A stretch of 64,000 nucleotides of DNA from Pelagibius litoralis (GCF_011683915.1 NZ_JAAQPH010000006.1:124001-188000), one strand, 5' to 3'; positions 1-8,995 are shown, counted from the stretch's first letter. Made by a program: numbers and translations. Notes: generated by a model not told the origin, from the letters alone.

Positions 1-204
1 TCCGATCCGAAGCGCAAGATCTTCGCGGAAGCGGCGAACCGCACCCTTGTCGCGGGCTATAAGGGCTCGGTCGGTCAGAAGTCGGCTTCGGCGATTTCCG
101 AGTTCATCGTCGTCGACATGTTCGCCAATGTGGCGACGGGTCAGATGTCGGCGAAGGAAGCCGTCGCAGACGCGACGAAGAAAGCACGGCGGATTTACCG
201 CTAA
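1..204 (+). CDS. Sugar-type ABC transporter substrate-binding protein, C-terminal fragment
   Basis: Frame 1 is open from the window edge to TAA at 202-204, giving the last 67 residues. The helix-rich end (SEFIVVDMFANVATGQMS, then KEAVADATKKARRIYR) matches the C-terminus of family 1 extracellular solute-binding proteins, which deliver a substrate to a MalFG-type permease. Two MalF/MalG-type permease genes follow on the same strand, which supports the call. The substrate cannot be told from this piece. The start and signal peptide lie upstream of the window. Confidence 0.75.
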   Translation, partial: SDPKRKIFAEAANRTLVAGYKGSVGQKSASAISEFIVVDMFANVATGQMSAKEAVADATKKARRIYR

Positions 205-212
205 GGAAGGAT

Positions 213-270
213 GCCGGCTTGCACGCGTTCCCCGCAGGCGCTGCGCTTTCGGGGGCGTGATGCAAGCCGG
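213..270 (+). promoter_or_regulatory. Intercistronic stem-loop between binding protein and permease
   Basis: CCGGCTTGCA at 214-223 pairs perfectly with TGCAAGCCGG at 261-270, nine bases after the binding-protein stop. No U-run follows, so it is probably an mRNA-stabilising or partial-attenuation hairpin rather than a full terminator. Such structures commonly raise binding-protein mRNA over permease mRNA in ABC operons; that role is inferred. Confidence 0.55.
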
Positions 271-323
271 TAATTTCGGTTCGCAGGTAGTTTGAGTCCC
301 ATGACGCCAAGAAGGATAGCTTG

Positions 324-1316
324 ATGGCGGAATCGACGCTTCGCAGCGGAACGGCGGAGATCCCGACGCCTGGCCTTTGGAGCCGATTGGTCCATGATCG
401 GAACTGGCTGGGCTTCTGGTTCATGATGCCGGCGGCGGCAATTCTCATCCTTTTCCTGACCTACCCCCTGGGCCTGGGCATCTGGCTTTCCATGACCGAT
501 GCCAGCATCGGCAACCCGGGAAAGTTTATCGGCCTGCTGAACTTCTATGACAAGGAATGCTATGGGCCCGGCGACTGCGAGCTCTACGGCCTGTTCGGCG
601 ACACGGTCTTCTGGCAGTCGGTCTGGCAGACGATTTTCTATACGACCTTCGCCAGTGTCGTGAAGTTTGCCGTCGGTCTTTATCTGGCGCTGTTGCTGAA
701 CAATCACATGCCGTTCAAGGCCATCCTGCGGGCCCTTATCCTATTGCCCTTCATCGTGCCCACGGTGCTGTCGGCCATTGCCTTCTGGTGGATCTACGAC
801 GCGCAGTTCTCGATCATCTCCTGGGGTCTTACCAAGCTCGGCCTGATCGATGTCTATATTGATTTCCTGGGCGATCCCTGGAACGCCCGCTGGTCGCTGA
901 TCTTCGCCAACATCTGGCGCGGCGTGCCCTTCGTCGCCATCACCCTGCTGGCCGGCCTGCAGACCGTGCCGGCATCGCTCTACGAGGCGGCGACCCTGGA
1001 CGGCGCCAACCGTTGGCAGATGTTCCGCCATGTGACCTTTCCGGTGCTGACGCCGATCATCGCGGTGGTGATGACCTTCTCCGTTCTTTTCACCTTCACA
1101 GACTTCCAGTTGATCTGGGCGATTACCCGTGGCGGTCCGGCCAATGCCACCCACCTGATGGCGACGCTGAGCTATCAGCGCGCGATCCTGGGTGGCAACA
1201 TGGGCGAGGGCGCGGCGATTTCCACGGCGATGATCCCCTTCCTGCTGGCCGCGATCATGGTGTCCTGGTTCGGTCTGCAAAGACGCAAGTGGCAACAGGG
1301 AGAAACCGATGACTGA
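324..1316 (+). CDS. Sugar-type ABC transporter permease, MalF-like
   Basis: This 330-residue inner-membrane protein has about six hydrophobic segments, beginning near residue 35 (FMMPAAAILILFLTYPLGLG). The cytoplasmic EAA loop that docks on the ATPase is clear (YEAATLDGANRWQMFRHV, around residue 220). ATG at 324 is preferred over the TTG one codon earlier because a GAAGGA Shine-Dalgarno lies at 310-315. It overlaps the next permease gene by 8 bp, showing translational coupling. Together they form the membrane channel of a carbohydrate importer whose ATPase must be encoded outside the window. Substrate unknown. Confidence 0.9.
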   Translation: MAESTLRSGTAEIPTPGLWSRLVHDRNWLGFWFMMPAAAILILFLTYPLGLGIWLSMTDASIGNPGKFIGLLNFYDKECYGPGDCELYGLFGDTVFWQSVWQTIFYTTFASVVKFAVGLYLALLLNNHMPFKAILRALILLPFIVPTVLSAIAFWWIYDAQFSIISWGLTKLGLIDVYIDFLGDPWNARWSLIFANIWRGVPFVAITLLAGLQTVPASLYEAATLDGANRWQMFRHVTFPVLTPIIAVVMTFSVLFTFTDFQLIWAITRGGPANATHLMATLSYQRAILGGNMGEGAAISTAMIPFLLAAIMVSWFGLQRRKWQQGETDD

Positions 1317-2208
1317 CGTGGCCAAGAACCCGACGGTCGCGGGCAACGACGACTCCGAGGGTATGGACTACCTGATGACCCGCCGTACCCGCTGGGTCAC
1401 TGTCTACCTGCCGCTTTCCGTGATTGTCTTCATCCTGCTGTTCCCGTTTTATTGGATGACGCTGACCGCCCTGAAGCCCAATGCCGAGCTTCTGGACATG
1501 AACACCACGAGTCCGCTCTGGGTAGCCGATCCCACGCTTTCGCATATCCTTCATGTGATCCTTGAGACCGACTATCCGATCTGGATGTGGAACACCATGC
1601 TGGTCTCCGTCGTGGCGACCTTCATCTCGCTGGTTGCCTCGGTCCTGGCGGCCTATGCCATCGTGCGTATTCGCTATAAGGGCGCGCAGTGGGTCGGCGG
1701 CTTGATCTTCCTGGCCTACCTGGTGCCGCCGTCGATTCTCTTCATTCCGCTGTCGGTCATCGTCCACGCCTACGGGCTGTTCGATACGCCCATGGCCCTG
1801 ATCCTCACCTACCCGACGATTCTGATTCCGTTCTCCACATGGCTGCTGATGGGATACTTCAAGACCATTCCCTATGAGCTGGAGGAATGCGCCCTGATGG
1901 ACGGCGCCAGCCGCACCCAGATCCTCATGAAGATCGTGCTGCCGCTGGCCGTGCCGGGCCTCATCTCGGCGGGCATCTTCTCCTTTACCCTGTGCTGGAA
2001 CGAGTTCATCTACGCCCTGACCTTCATCTCCACGACCTCCAACAAGACGGTGCCGGTGGCCATGCTGTCGGAGTTCGTCGACGGCGATATCTATCGTTGG
2101 GGTTCGTTGATGGCCGGAGCCTTGCTCGGTTCCCTGCCGGTGGCGATCCTTTACTCCTTCTTCGTCGAGCATTATGTCTCTTCGATGACCGGCGCGGTTA
2201 AGGAGTAG
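1309..2208 (+). CDS. Sugar-type ABC transporter permease, MalG-like
   Basis: A 299-residue membrane protein with a long N-terminal cytoplasmic stretch, a first membrane segment near residue 30 (LPLSVIVFILLFPFYWM) and an EAA loop LEECALMDGASRTQILMK near residue 190. The length and the WNEFIYALTF segment are typical of MalG/AraQ-type permeases. It begins inside the MalF-like gene (8-bp overlap) and is the last gene of this ABC operon in view. No ATPase gene follows, so that subunit is either upstream or shared. Confidence 0.9.
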   Translation: MTDVAKNPTVAGNDDSEGMDYLMTRRTRWVTVYLPLSVIVFILLFPFYWMTLTALKPNAELLDMNTTSPLWVADPTLSHILHVILETDYPIWMWNTMLVSVVATFISLVASVLAAYAIVRIRYKGAQWVGGLIFLAYLVPPSILFIPLSVIVHAYGLFDTPMALILTYPTILIPFSTWLLMGYFKTIPYELEECALMDGASRTQILMKIVLPLAVPGLISAGIFSFTLCWNEFIYALTFISTTSNKTVPVAMLSEFVDGDIYRWGSLMAGALLGSLPVAILYSFFVEHYVSSMTGAVKE

Positions 2209-2250
2209 CGCGGCTGCCCCACCCGGCCGGTTTGGGAAGGGGGCATTGGG

Positions 2251-2787
2251 ATGATCATCAGGGAAACTTTGGAATCCGATCTGCCGGCTTTGTTGGATAT
2301 CAATCGCCTGGCCTTCGGTGAGGACGACGAGGCGGCGCTTGTGCAGGATATTCTCGGCGATCCCAGCGCGGAACCGACGCTGTCGTTGATCGCTTTCGAT
2401 GGCGAGCGGCCCGTCGGGCATATTCTGTTTTCGCGGGCCCGCCTGAGCGAACCGGACAGCAGCAAATCCCTTGCGATCCTGGCGCCACTGGCGGTCGTTC
2501 CCGATGCCCAGCGGCAGGGTATCGGTGGCCGGCTGATCGAGAGCGGTCTGGCCCAGCTCACAAAATCCGGCGTCGACCTGGTCTTTGTGCTCGGCGATCC
2601 GGATTACTATCAGCGCCATGGATTTCGGCCCGCCGGCCGGCAAGGCTTAAACGCCCCTTACCCTGTTTCGGATGAGCATGCGGATGCCTGGATGGTTCAG
2701 GGGCTCCGCGAGGGTGCGATCGATACTGCGGGCGGCAGGGTGGTCTGCTGCGATGTGCTGGACAGGCCGGAGCTCTGGCGCGAGTAG
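2251..2787 (+). CDS. GNAT family N-acetyltransferase
   Basis: A 178-residue cytoplasmic protein of the YhbS-like GNAT group, which moves an acetyl group from acetyl-CoA to an amine. The acetyl-CoA binding motif A is visible as LAVVPDAQRQGIGGRLIESG (about residues 77-97), followed by the VFVLGDPDYYQRHGF strand-turn usual in this subgroup. GGGAAGG upstream of the ATG could serve as ribosome-binding site. It sits 42 bp after the permease stop and may be read through with that operon. The acceptor substrate cannot be predicted. Confidence 0.85.
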   Translation: MIIRETLESDLPALLDINRLAFGEDDEAALVQDILGDPSAEPTLSLIAFDGERPVGHILFSRARLSEPDSSKSLAILAPLAVVPDAQRQGIGGRLIESGLAQLTKSGVDLVFVLGDPDYYQRHGFRPAGRQGLNAPYPVSDEHADAWMVQGLREGAIDTAGGRVVCCDVLDRPELWRE

Positions 2788-2874
2788 GCGAAGAATCGCT
2801 GCCTATCGAGGCGGCCGGCGGTGTAGGATCACCGCTTCTTTTCGTATCTCTTCTTTTTGATCCGGAGTCTGGGA

Positions 2875-3735
2875 ATGTCCGCGAACACCTCTGAAGACAA
2901 ACTACGCTGTGTCGCCCCCCGTGGGGCGCCGGTACCGGTGGTCTTCGACAGCCCGCACAGCGGCAAGACCTATCCCGAAGACTTCGGCGCCATCGCGCCG
3001 CTGGCGGTGCTCAGGCGCGCCGAGGACGCCTTTATCGACGAGCTTTACGACACGGCACCGGACCATGGGGCGCCGCTGATCGCGGCGGAGTTCCCGCGCA
3101 TCTACATCGATCCGAACCGCGATCTGGTCGATCTCGACCCGGCGATGCTGGACGGGCCCTGGCCGGAACCGCTGGTGCCCAGCCGCAAGACCGAGCTGGG
3201 GGTTGGACTGGTCTGGCGGATGATGCCGCCGGATGCGCAGCTCTATGACCGCTTGCTGAGCGTGGCCGAGGTGCGCCGCCGGATCGATACCTGCTGGCAG
3301 CCCTATCACGATGCGGTTGCCAAGGCGATCGATGAGGCTCATGGCCGCTTCGGGCAGGTCTGGCACATCAACTGTCATTCCATGCCCGCCATGGGCAACA
3401 GCGGTACTGAGGACGGGCCGGTGGCGCGGGCCGAGTTCGTGCTCGGCGATCGCGACGGCACGACCTGCGCACCCGCTTTCACCGCCTTTGTCGCCGACCA
3501 ATTGGCAGACTTGGGCTACGAAGTGAAGATCAACGAACCCTACAAGGGCGTCGAACTGGTGCGCCGCTACTCGGACCCGGCGAAAGGGCGTCATAGCCTG
3601 CAGGTCGAGATCAACCGCAAGCTCTACATGGATGAGGAGCGGATTGAGCGAAACGGCGGTTTCGACGCTCTCAAAGGTAATATCGACCGACTGATCGCCG
3701 TGATCTGCGCCTACGCCGCCGAACGCGTAAGGTGA
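2875..3735 (+). CDS. N-formylglutamate amidohydrolase family protein
   Basis: A 286-residue cytoplasmic hydrolase of the N-formylglutamate amidohydrolase (HutG) family. The usual family landmarks are visible: FDSPHSGKTYPEDF near the start, an acidic-arginine stretch (IDPNRDLVDLDP), WHINCHSMPAMG and a C-terminal LQVEINRKLYMDE. H and E residues in these motifs are expected metal ligands. ATG at 2875 is chosen over an in-frame TTG at 2857 because GGAG lies 8-9 nt upstream. No hut genes are adjacent, so the true substrate could be another N-formyl or N-acyl amino acid. Confidence 0.82.
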   Translation: MSANTSEDKLRCVAPRGAPVPVVFDSPHSGKTYPEDFGAIAPLAVLRRAEDAFIDELYDTAPDHGAPLIAAEFPRIYIDPNRDLVDLDPAMLDGPWPEPLVPSRKTELGVGLVWRMMPPDAQLYDRLLSVAEVRRRIDTCWQPYHDAVAKAIDEAHGRFGQVWHINCHSMPAMGNSGTEDGPVARAEFVLGDRDGTTCAPAFTAFVADQLADLGYEVKINEPYKGVELVRRYSDPAKGRHSLQVEINRKLYMDEERIERNGGFDALKGNIDRLIAVICAYAAERVR

Positions 3736-3859
3736 CCCAAGGCCGCAGGAAACAAGCCCCGGCGGCAAGATGAACAAAGTTTAATCTGCCGGCAAGGCGA
3801 TGGTAACGCCCGGTCCCCACCTCTACAGCAGTTCCTGCATCTGCTGAGGAGAGAGCACC

Positions 3860-5422
3860 GTGGCCTCTGTCGTTACCCTAAATACCCGATTTTCACGAGA
3901 AACAGCGGTCCCGGCGTCTTCCGGCCGCCGGCCTTTTCCGCTGACATTGTTGGCCGCAGCCGGCCTCTCGGTCGCCCTGATCGCCGGCAGCGTCGCGCCG
4001 GTTGCCGCCCGCCCGGCGCCGGCAAGCTTCGCCGACCTGGTGGAAGACGTTGCCCCGGCGGTGGTCAACATCGCGGTGGTCCAGCGCGGGGCGGAGCCCT
4101 CTCAGAGCCGCCGCTCCGAAGGGCCCCCCCAGGTCCAACCCTTCGGCGATGACCCGAACCTTCAAGAGTTCTTTGAGCGCTTTTTCGGTCCCGGCGGCCG
4201 CCCTGACGGCCGCCAGGCCCAGCCGGAGCGCCCGCGGCAGGGCGCCGGCTCCGGTTTCGTCATCGATCCCGAGGGCTATGTGGTGACCAACAACCATGTC
4301 ATCGACGGCGCCGATGAGATCACGGTCACGCTGAAGGACGGCACGGCTTACGAAGCCCGCCTGATCGGCGCAGATCCGCGTACAGATCTTGCCGTCCTGA
4401 AGATCGAGGCCGACGGCCCGCTGCCCTTTGTCGAATTCGGCGAGTCGGACGGCCTGCGCCCGGGCGATTGGGTGGTCGCTGTCGGCAACCCCTTCGGTCT
4501 CGGCGGTTCGGTGACCGCCGGCATCGTCTCGGCGCGTGGCCGTGATCTGCCCGGCGGCAGCCTGATCGACTTCATCCAGATCGACGCACCGATCAACCGG
4601 GGCAACTCCGGCGGTCCGACCTTCGATTCCGAGGGCGCGGTTATCGGCGTCAACACGGCGATCTACTCGCCCAACGGCGGCAGCGTGGGCATCGGCTTTG
4701 CGATCCCGTCGAACCTGGCCAGCCGGATTGTCGACGATCTGCGCGACGACGGCAAAGTGGACCGGGGCTGGCTCGGCGTGCGCATTCAGCCGGTAACCCC
4801 TGACATTGCCGAGGGCTTCGGTATGGCAGGTGTCGAAGGGGCCCTCGTGGCCGCGGTCGAACCGGGCAGCCCGGCAGCCGCCGCCGGTCTGAGGGCCGGG
4901 GATGTGGTGCTTGAATGGGACGGCAAGCCGGTGGTTCGTGTGAAGGACTTGAGCCAGTTGGTCGCCCAGACCCCGGTGGACAAGCCGGCTGAGCTGCGCG
5001 TCTGGCGGGATCGCGGGCCGCTGGCTCTGACAGTGGTCACCGGTGCCGTTCCGACCGAGCAGCAGGTCTCGGGCCTGCCGGCGCCGCAATCCGGCGAGGC
5101 GCAGAAGCCGGGCAAGACAGAACTTGGCGAGACCGGCGTGACGGTCGCGGCCCTTGACGACGAAGCCCGCGAGGCCCTGGGTCTGAACGGCGCCGACAGC
5201 GGTGTCGTTATTGTCGATATTGCACCGGGCAGTCATGCGGCCCGGAGCGGCCTGCGGCCCGGCGATCTGATTCGCAGCATTACGCTTGAGCCGGTGAAAA
5301 CGCCGGACGAGGCCGTGGCCCGCATCGCCGCGCTTGAAGAGGCCGGCGAGTCGGTGGCGACAATCAAGGCGGTTCGCCAGGGCACCGAAAGCTTCTTCGC
5401 CCTGCGCCTCACCAAGATCTGA
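3860..5422 (+). CDS. HtrA/DegP-type periplasmic serine protease with two PDZ domains
   Basis: A 520-residue Do-family protease. An N-terminal hydrophobic stretch (LTLLAAAGLSVALIAGSVA, about residues 29-47) acts as signal peptide or anchor. The trypsin-like domain carries the triad His146 (NNHVIDG), Asp176 (DPRTDLAVL) and Ser250 (RGNSGGP). Two PDZ domains follow, near residues 300-390 and 425-515. The GTG start has GAGGAGAG just upstream. It degrades or refolds damaged envelope proteins. The response regulator and kinase genes follow downstream after a terminator, an arrangement often seen in alphaproteobacteria. Confidence 0.93.
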   Translation: MASVVTLNTRFSRETAVPASSGRRPFPLTLLAAAGLSVALIAGSVAPVAARPAPASFADLVEDVAPAVVNIAVVQRGAEPSQSRRSEGPPQVQPFGDDPNLQEFFERFFGPGGRPDGRQAQPERPRQGAGSGFVIDPEGYVVTNNHVIDGADEITVTLKDGTAYEARLIGADPRTDLAVLKIEADGPLPFVEFGESDGLRPGDWVVAVGNPFGLGGSVTAGIVSARGRDLPGGSLIDFIQIDAPINRGNSGGPTFDSEGAVIGVNTAIYSPNGGSVGIGFAIPSNLASRIVDDLRDDGKVDRGWLGVRIQPVTPDIAEGFGMAGVEGALVAAVEPGSPAAAAGLRAGDVVLEWDGKPVVRVKDLSQLVAQTPVDKPAELRVWRDRGPLALTVVTGAVPTEQQVSGLPAPQSGEAQKPGKTELGETGVTVAALDDEAREALGLNGADSGVVIVDIAPGSHAARSGLRPGDLIRSITLEPVKTPDEAVARIAALEEAGESVATIKAVRQGTESFFALRLTKI

Positions 5423-5446
5423 CAGCGCTCGGTGGCTTTCTTATCG

Positions 5447-5485
5447 GAAAGGGGCGTCCGCGCAGCGCGCTGAGACGCCCCTTTC
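5447..5485 (+). terminator. Rho-independent-type terminator after the HtrA-like gene
   Basis: GAAAGGGGCGTC at 5447-5458 is perfectly complementary to GACGCCCCTTTC at 5474-5485, a 12-bp stem with a 15-nt loop, starting 24 bp after the stop. The downstream U-run is short (TTTC within the stem, then TCATTCTG), so termination may be partial. It separates the protease from the two-component genes. Confidence 0.7.
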
Positions 5486-5605
5486 TCATTCTGATCTCCC
5501 GCGCGGGCCAGAGGGGGTTGCGGGCGGGCCCGGAAAGGCATAACCCTGATGACGCTCTGCGAGAGTTTTGACGTGTCATGGATAAGACGCGAGAGGCCGA
5601 CCTCG

Positions 5606-6283
5606 ATGCGTGTACTTATTGTCGAAGATGACGGTGAGACAGCCGGCTACATCGCCAAGGGCTTGCGTGAGGCCGGCTATACGGCCGAGATCGCGGTCGA
5701 CGGCAAGGAAGGCCTGCTGCGCGCCGCCAGTGAAGATTTCGATCTGGCGATCGTCGACCGCATGCTGCCCAGGATCGATGGCCTTGCCGTGGTCGAGACC
5801 CTGAGGGGGACCGGCAGCAGCCTGCCGATCCTGTTCCTTTCCGCCATGGGCGGTGTCGACGACAGGGTGAAGGGCCTGCGCGCCGGCGGCGACGACTATC
5901 TCGTAAAGCCCTTTGCCTTTTCCGAATTGCTGGCACGGGTGGAGGCCCTGTTGCGGCGGCCGATGGCGGGCAAGGTCGAAACCCATCTTCGTCTGGCCGA
6001 TCTGGAAATCGATCTGCTGTCGCGCCAGGTGCAGCGCGGCGGTCAGCCGATCGACCTGCAACCGCGGGAGTTCAAGATCCTCGAGTATCTGATGCGCCAC
6101 GCAGGGCAGGTGGTGACCCGCACCATGCTGCTGGAGAACGTCTGGAACTATCACTTCGATCCGCAGACCAACGTCGTCGACGTTCATGTCTCCCGGCTGC
6201 GCCAGAAGATCGACAAGGATTTCGATAAGGCGCTGCTGCAGACCGTACGCGGTGCGGGGTACTCCCTTCGTGAACAGGGCTGA
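5606..6283 (+). CDS. OmpR-family response regulator
   Basis: A 225-residue DNA-binding response regulator. The receiver domain has the acidic pocket VEDD (residues 7-9), phospho-acceptor Asp51 (IVDRMLP), Ser79 and Lys101 (YLVKPF). The C-terminal winged-helix domain spans about 128-222, with ILEYLMRHAGQVVTRTML and a DVHVSRLRQKID recognition helix. The longer frame starting at 5549 would add 19 unrelated residues, so the ATG before RVLIVEDD is used; GAGAGG precedes it. It overlaps the kinase gene by 14 bp and is its cognate partner, likely responding to envelope or metal stress (inference). Confidence 0.92.
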   Translation: MRVLIVEDDGETAGYIAKGLREAGYTAEIAVDGKEGLLRAASEDFDLAIVDRMLPRIDGLAVVETLRGTGSSLPILFLSAMGGVDDRVKGLRAGGDDYLVKPFAFSELLARVEALLRRPMAGKVETHLRLADLEIDLLSRQVQRGGQPIDLQPREFKILEYLMRHAGQVVTRTMLLENVWNYHFDPQTNVVDVHVSRLRQKIDKDFDKALLQTVRGAGYSLREQG

Positions 6284-7640
6284 TCTTCTCAGATCGCGTA
6301 TCTTTCGCCTGGCGCTGGTCTATCTTTGTTTCTTCAGCCTGGCCGTTCTGCTGCTGACCGGTGCGATTTTCTGGGTCACTTCGAATGTCGTTTCGCGCCA
6401 GATCGACACCACCATAGACGCCGAAATTCGGGGGCTGGCCGAGCAGTTCTCGCAGCGCGGTACCCCCGGTCTGATCGTGGCGATCCAGCGCCGCGCCGCA
6501 ACGGCGGGCCAGACGCGCGGGCTCTACCTTCTGACCGATCCCAACAACCGGGCCCTGGCCGGAAACCTCAGCCGCTGGCCCGATGAGCCGGCGGACGAAG
6601 AGGGCTGGCTGACCTTTCGCCTGGAGTTTGCGGAGGCTGAAGGCGGCGGGGTGAATTTCGGCCGCGCGCGAACCTTCAATCTACCCGGCGGACTGCGGCT
6701 GCTGGTCGGCCATGATGTGCGTGAGCGCGACCGCGTCGCCGGGCTCATTCGCGAAATCCTGGCCTGGAGCCTCCTGGCGATCCTGGGCATATCGCTGTTG
6801 GGCGGGCTTCTCATGAGCCGCGCGCTGCTGGCGCGGATTGAGACGATCAACCGGACCAGCCGTGACATCATCGCCGGGGATCTGACCCAGCGGGTGCCGG
6901 TCAGCCGCCGCGATGACGAGTTCGATCAGCTGGCCGGAAATCTGAACGCCATGCTGGATCAGATCGAGCGGCTGCTGGAGGGCATGCGCCAGGTCAGCGA
7001 CAACATCGCCCACGATCTGCGAAGCCCCCTGGCCCGTCTGCGCAGCGGCCTTGAACTGGCGTTGATCGAAGATCCGCAGTCCGATGGTTATCGCGACGCG
7101 ATTGCCAAGGCCATCCGCGAAGCCGACAATCTGCTGAAGACCTTTACCGCCTTGCTGAGCATTGCCCAGGCCGAGGCCGGGGCCTCGCGGGATCGTTTCG
7201 CCGTCGTGGACCTGCAGGCCTTGGTGCAGGATGTGGTGGAGCTTTACGATCCGCTGACCGAAGAGCTGGGCATTGAGATCGACGTGGACCCGCTGCAGCC
7301 GGTCCGGCGCAAAGGCGACCGCGACCTGTTGTTCCAGGCGCTTGTGAATCTGTTGGACAATGCAATCAAGTTCTCGGAGCGGGGCGGGCGGATCGGCATC
7401 GGGGTGGAGCAAAAGGACGGGGTGGCCGTTCTCACCGTGCGCGACCGCGGACCGGGCATCCCAGAGGACAAGCGCGAGGACGTTTTGCGCCGCTTCGTGC
7501 GCCTTGAGCAAAGCCGCAGCACGGCCGGCAGCGGCCTCGGCCTCAGCCTGGTTCAGGCGGTCGCCCGCCTGCATGACGGTAAGCTGATTCTCAGCGACAA
7601 TGCGCCGGGTCTCGCTGCGAGCCTTCGGTTACCGCTTTAG
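6270..7640 (+). CDS. Sensor histidine kinase, HAMP-HisKA-HATPase
   Basis: A 456-residue inner-membrane kinase that partners the preceding regulator. Two membrane segments (near residues 14-36 and 162-184) flank a periplasmic sensor region. A HAMP linker follows (ISRDIIAGDLTQRVP area), then the H-box NIAHDLRSPLARLRSG, N-box ALVNLLDNAIKFS and G-boxes RDRGPGIPED and STAGSGLGLSLVQAV. The open frame extends far into the regulator gene, but GTG at 6270 gives the natural start with a 14-bp overlap. The sensor region has no recognisable ligand domain. Confidence 0.9.
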   Translation: MNRADLLRSRIFRLALVYLCFFSLAVLLLTGAIFWVTSNVVSRQIDTTIDAEIRGLAEQFSQRGTPGLIVAIQRRAATAGQTRGLYLLTDPNNRALAGNLSRWPDEPADEEGWLTFRLEFAEAEGGGVNFGRARTFNLPGGLRLLVGHDVRERDRVAGLIREILAWSLLAILGISLLGGLLMSRALLARIETINRTSRDIIAGDLTQRVPVSRRDDEFDQLAGNLNAMLDQIERLLEGMRQVSDNIAHDLRSPLARLRSGLELALIEDPQSDGYRDAIAKAIREADNLLKTFTALLSIAQAEAGASRDRFAVVDLQALVQDVVELYDPLTEELGIEIDVDPLQPVRRKGDRDLLFQALVNLLDNAIKFSERGGRIGIGVEQKDGVAVLTVRDRGPGIPEDKREDVLRRFVRLEQSRSTAGSGLGLSLVQAVARLHDGKLILSDNAPGLAASLRLPL

Positions 7641-7652
7641 CGCTGCTGGCCT

Positions 7653-8444
7653 CTACCAGCTGTTGCGCAGTTCGCGCAGCTTCAGGAACACGTCCTTGGC
7701 ACTGGGTGCGTCAGGCAGGTCGGGAAAGGTCTCGCGCAGGCGGGCGATGACCGTCGGGCTCTGCAGGCGAAAGAAGGTATTCACTGTTTTTTCCAACCCA
7801 AGGGTCGAGATCATCGCCGCGTCCGGGTCCTGATCGTCGACGTCTCGCAACAGGGCCGCGGCGTCGCCGTTGTCGGGCTCTCGGTCCAGGGTAAAGCGAA
7901 GGTTGTTCGCGAAATAGTCGTGGCCGGGATAGATCAGCGTGCTGTCGGGCAGCTTCGACAGTTGTTCGGCGAAGGTGTGGTAGAGCTCATTGGGGTGCCC
8001 GCCGTTGTGGCAGTTGCCGGCACCGGCATTGAACAGGGTGTCGCCGCAGAACAGCGCCGGCTGGTCGCTGCGCGACAGCAGGCAGACATGGCTCATGGTA
8101 TGGCCGGGTGTGTCGAGCGACTCCAGCTCCACCGTCCTGCCGACCTTGATCAGGTCACCGGCGGAAAGGCCCTGGTCCATGCCGGGGATGCTGTTCCTGG
8201 CGTTCTTGTGTGCCAGGATGCGCGCGCCGGTCGCCGCCACCATCGGCTTGTTGCCGCCGATGTGATCGCCGTGTTCGTGGGTGTTGAGAATCTGGGTGAT
8301 CTCCCAGCCGCGATCCTTCGCCACCGCCAGGCATTTTTTGTGGTCGAGCGGATCGACCGCCAGGGCTTCGCCGCTTTCCGGGCAGGCGATCAGGTAGTTG
8401 AAATTGCGGTAGGCGTTTCCGGTCCAGATCTGCTCGACGATCAT
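7653..8444 (-). CDS. Hydroxyacylglutathione hydrolase-like (glyoxalase II) metallo-hydrolase
   Basis: A 263-residue metallo-beta-lactamase-fold hydrolase. The metal motif THEHGDH covers residues 55-61 (His56, His58, Asp60, His61), followed by TPGHTMSH, the bridging Asp in FCGDTLF and a late His in YPGHDY. A C-terminal NTFFRL segment resembles the HAGH C-terminal domain, which supports a thioester hydrolase such as S-lactoylglutathione hydrolase. The GAGNCHNGGHP insertion differs from classical GloB, so a related thioesterase substrate is possible. The gene converges on the kinase with only 12 bp between stops. Confidence 0.82.
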   Translation of the reverse strand: MIVEQIWTGNAYRNFNYLIACPESGEALAVDPLDHKKCLAVAKDRGWEITQILNTHEHGDHIGGNKPMVAATGARILAHKNARNSIPGMDQGLSAGDLIKVGRTVELESLDTPGHTMSHVCLLSRSDQPALFCGDTLFNAGAGNCHNGGHPNELYHTFAEQLSKLPDSTLIYPGHDYFANNLRFTLDREPDNGDAAALLRDVDDQDPDAAMISTLGLEKTVNTFFRLQSPTVIARLRETFPDLPDAPSAKDVFLKLRELRNSW

Positions 8445-8544
8445 CTCTTGCTCCTTGCACTTCCGGGGTTAGGCCCGGTGGCTTTCCTGACCCGGAGCAT
8501 AAGCGATTGCACCGAGCTGTGCCATCGCGGAGCAGCGTGACCGG

Positions 8545-8991
8545 CTAACGAATGAGCTTCAGCAAAGCCCGAAAGTCCGCCGTGTCGGCGCGTTCCAGCC
8601 ATTCGAAGACAACCATCTCGGCGGTCACCGCGGTTACGCCTTCTCCGATCAGGCTGTTTGTTGCCGGTCGGTCTTGCGCCGGCAGACAGTCAACGACCAG
8701 AAAGCGCTGAAGACCTTCTGCCGCAGCCGGCTGAAGTTGCGCGGTTGCAAAGACCAACTGATCCCGCCCGTCGCCCGTCGCTGCGGCAGACGGGATGGTG
8801 CCGGGGATACAGCAGGGAACCTGCAGGCGCTGTGCGGCGGCCGTCAGGAGCGATAGATTGGCTTTCTGCTCAGCAAGCGCCGGATCAGCTGTCGGGTCCG
8901 GCAGGATCAGCACCGAGCGCTTTGCCGAGAGCAGCATGGCGAATCCGTCGAGGTTCCGACCGGGCCCGGAGCTAGGCGTTTCTTCCGGCAA
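8545..8991 (-). CDS. Degenerate isochorismatase-like protein
   Basis: A 148-residue protein whose C-terminus (MVVFEWLERADTADFRALLK) is the signature end of cysteine-hydrolase/isochorismatase-family proteins. The N-terminal strand (SVLILPDPT) could keep the catalytic Asp. However the stretch expected to hold the nucleophilic Cys is shortened (LVFATAQLQPAAAEG leads straight into RFLVVDC) and no catalytic Lys is evident. Family members are usually 180-210 residues, so this one is probably inactive. The TTG start lies 4 bp after the stop of the cyclase gene; ATG at 8937 is an alternative. Likely co-transcribed with the cyclase. Confidence 0.55.
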   Translation of the reverse strand: MPEETPSSGPGRNLDGFAMLLSAKRSVLILPDPTADPALAEQKANLSLLTAAAQRLQVPCCIPGTIPSAAATGDGRDQLVFATAQLQPAAAEGLQRFLVVDCLPAQDRPATNSLIGEGVTAVTAEMVVFEWLERADTADFRALLKLIR

Positions 8992-8995
8992 CGGA

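Noticed and set aside
1255-2643. Long minus-strand open frame antisense to the MalG-like permease and GNAT genes
   Set aside because: It mirrors the high-GC coding frame of the plus-strand genes, is rich in Arg, His, Gln and Asp, has no family features and no ribosome-binding site.
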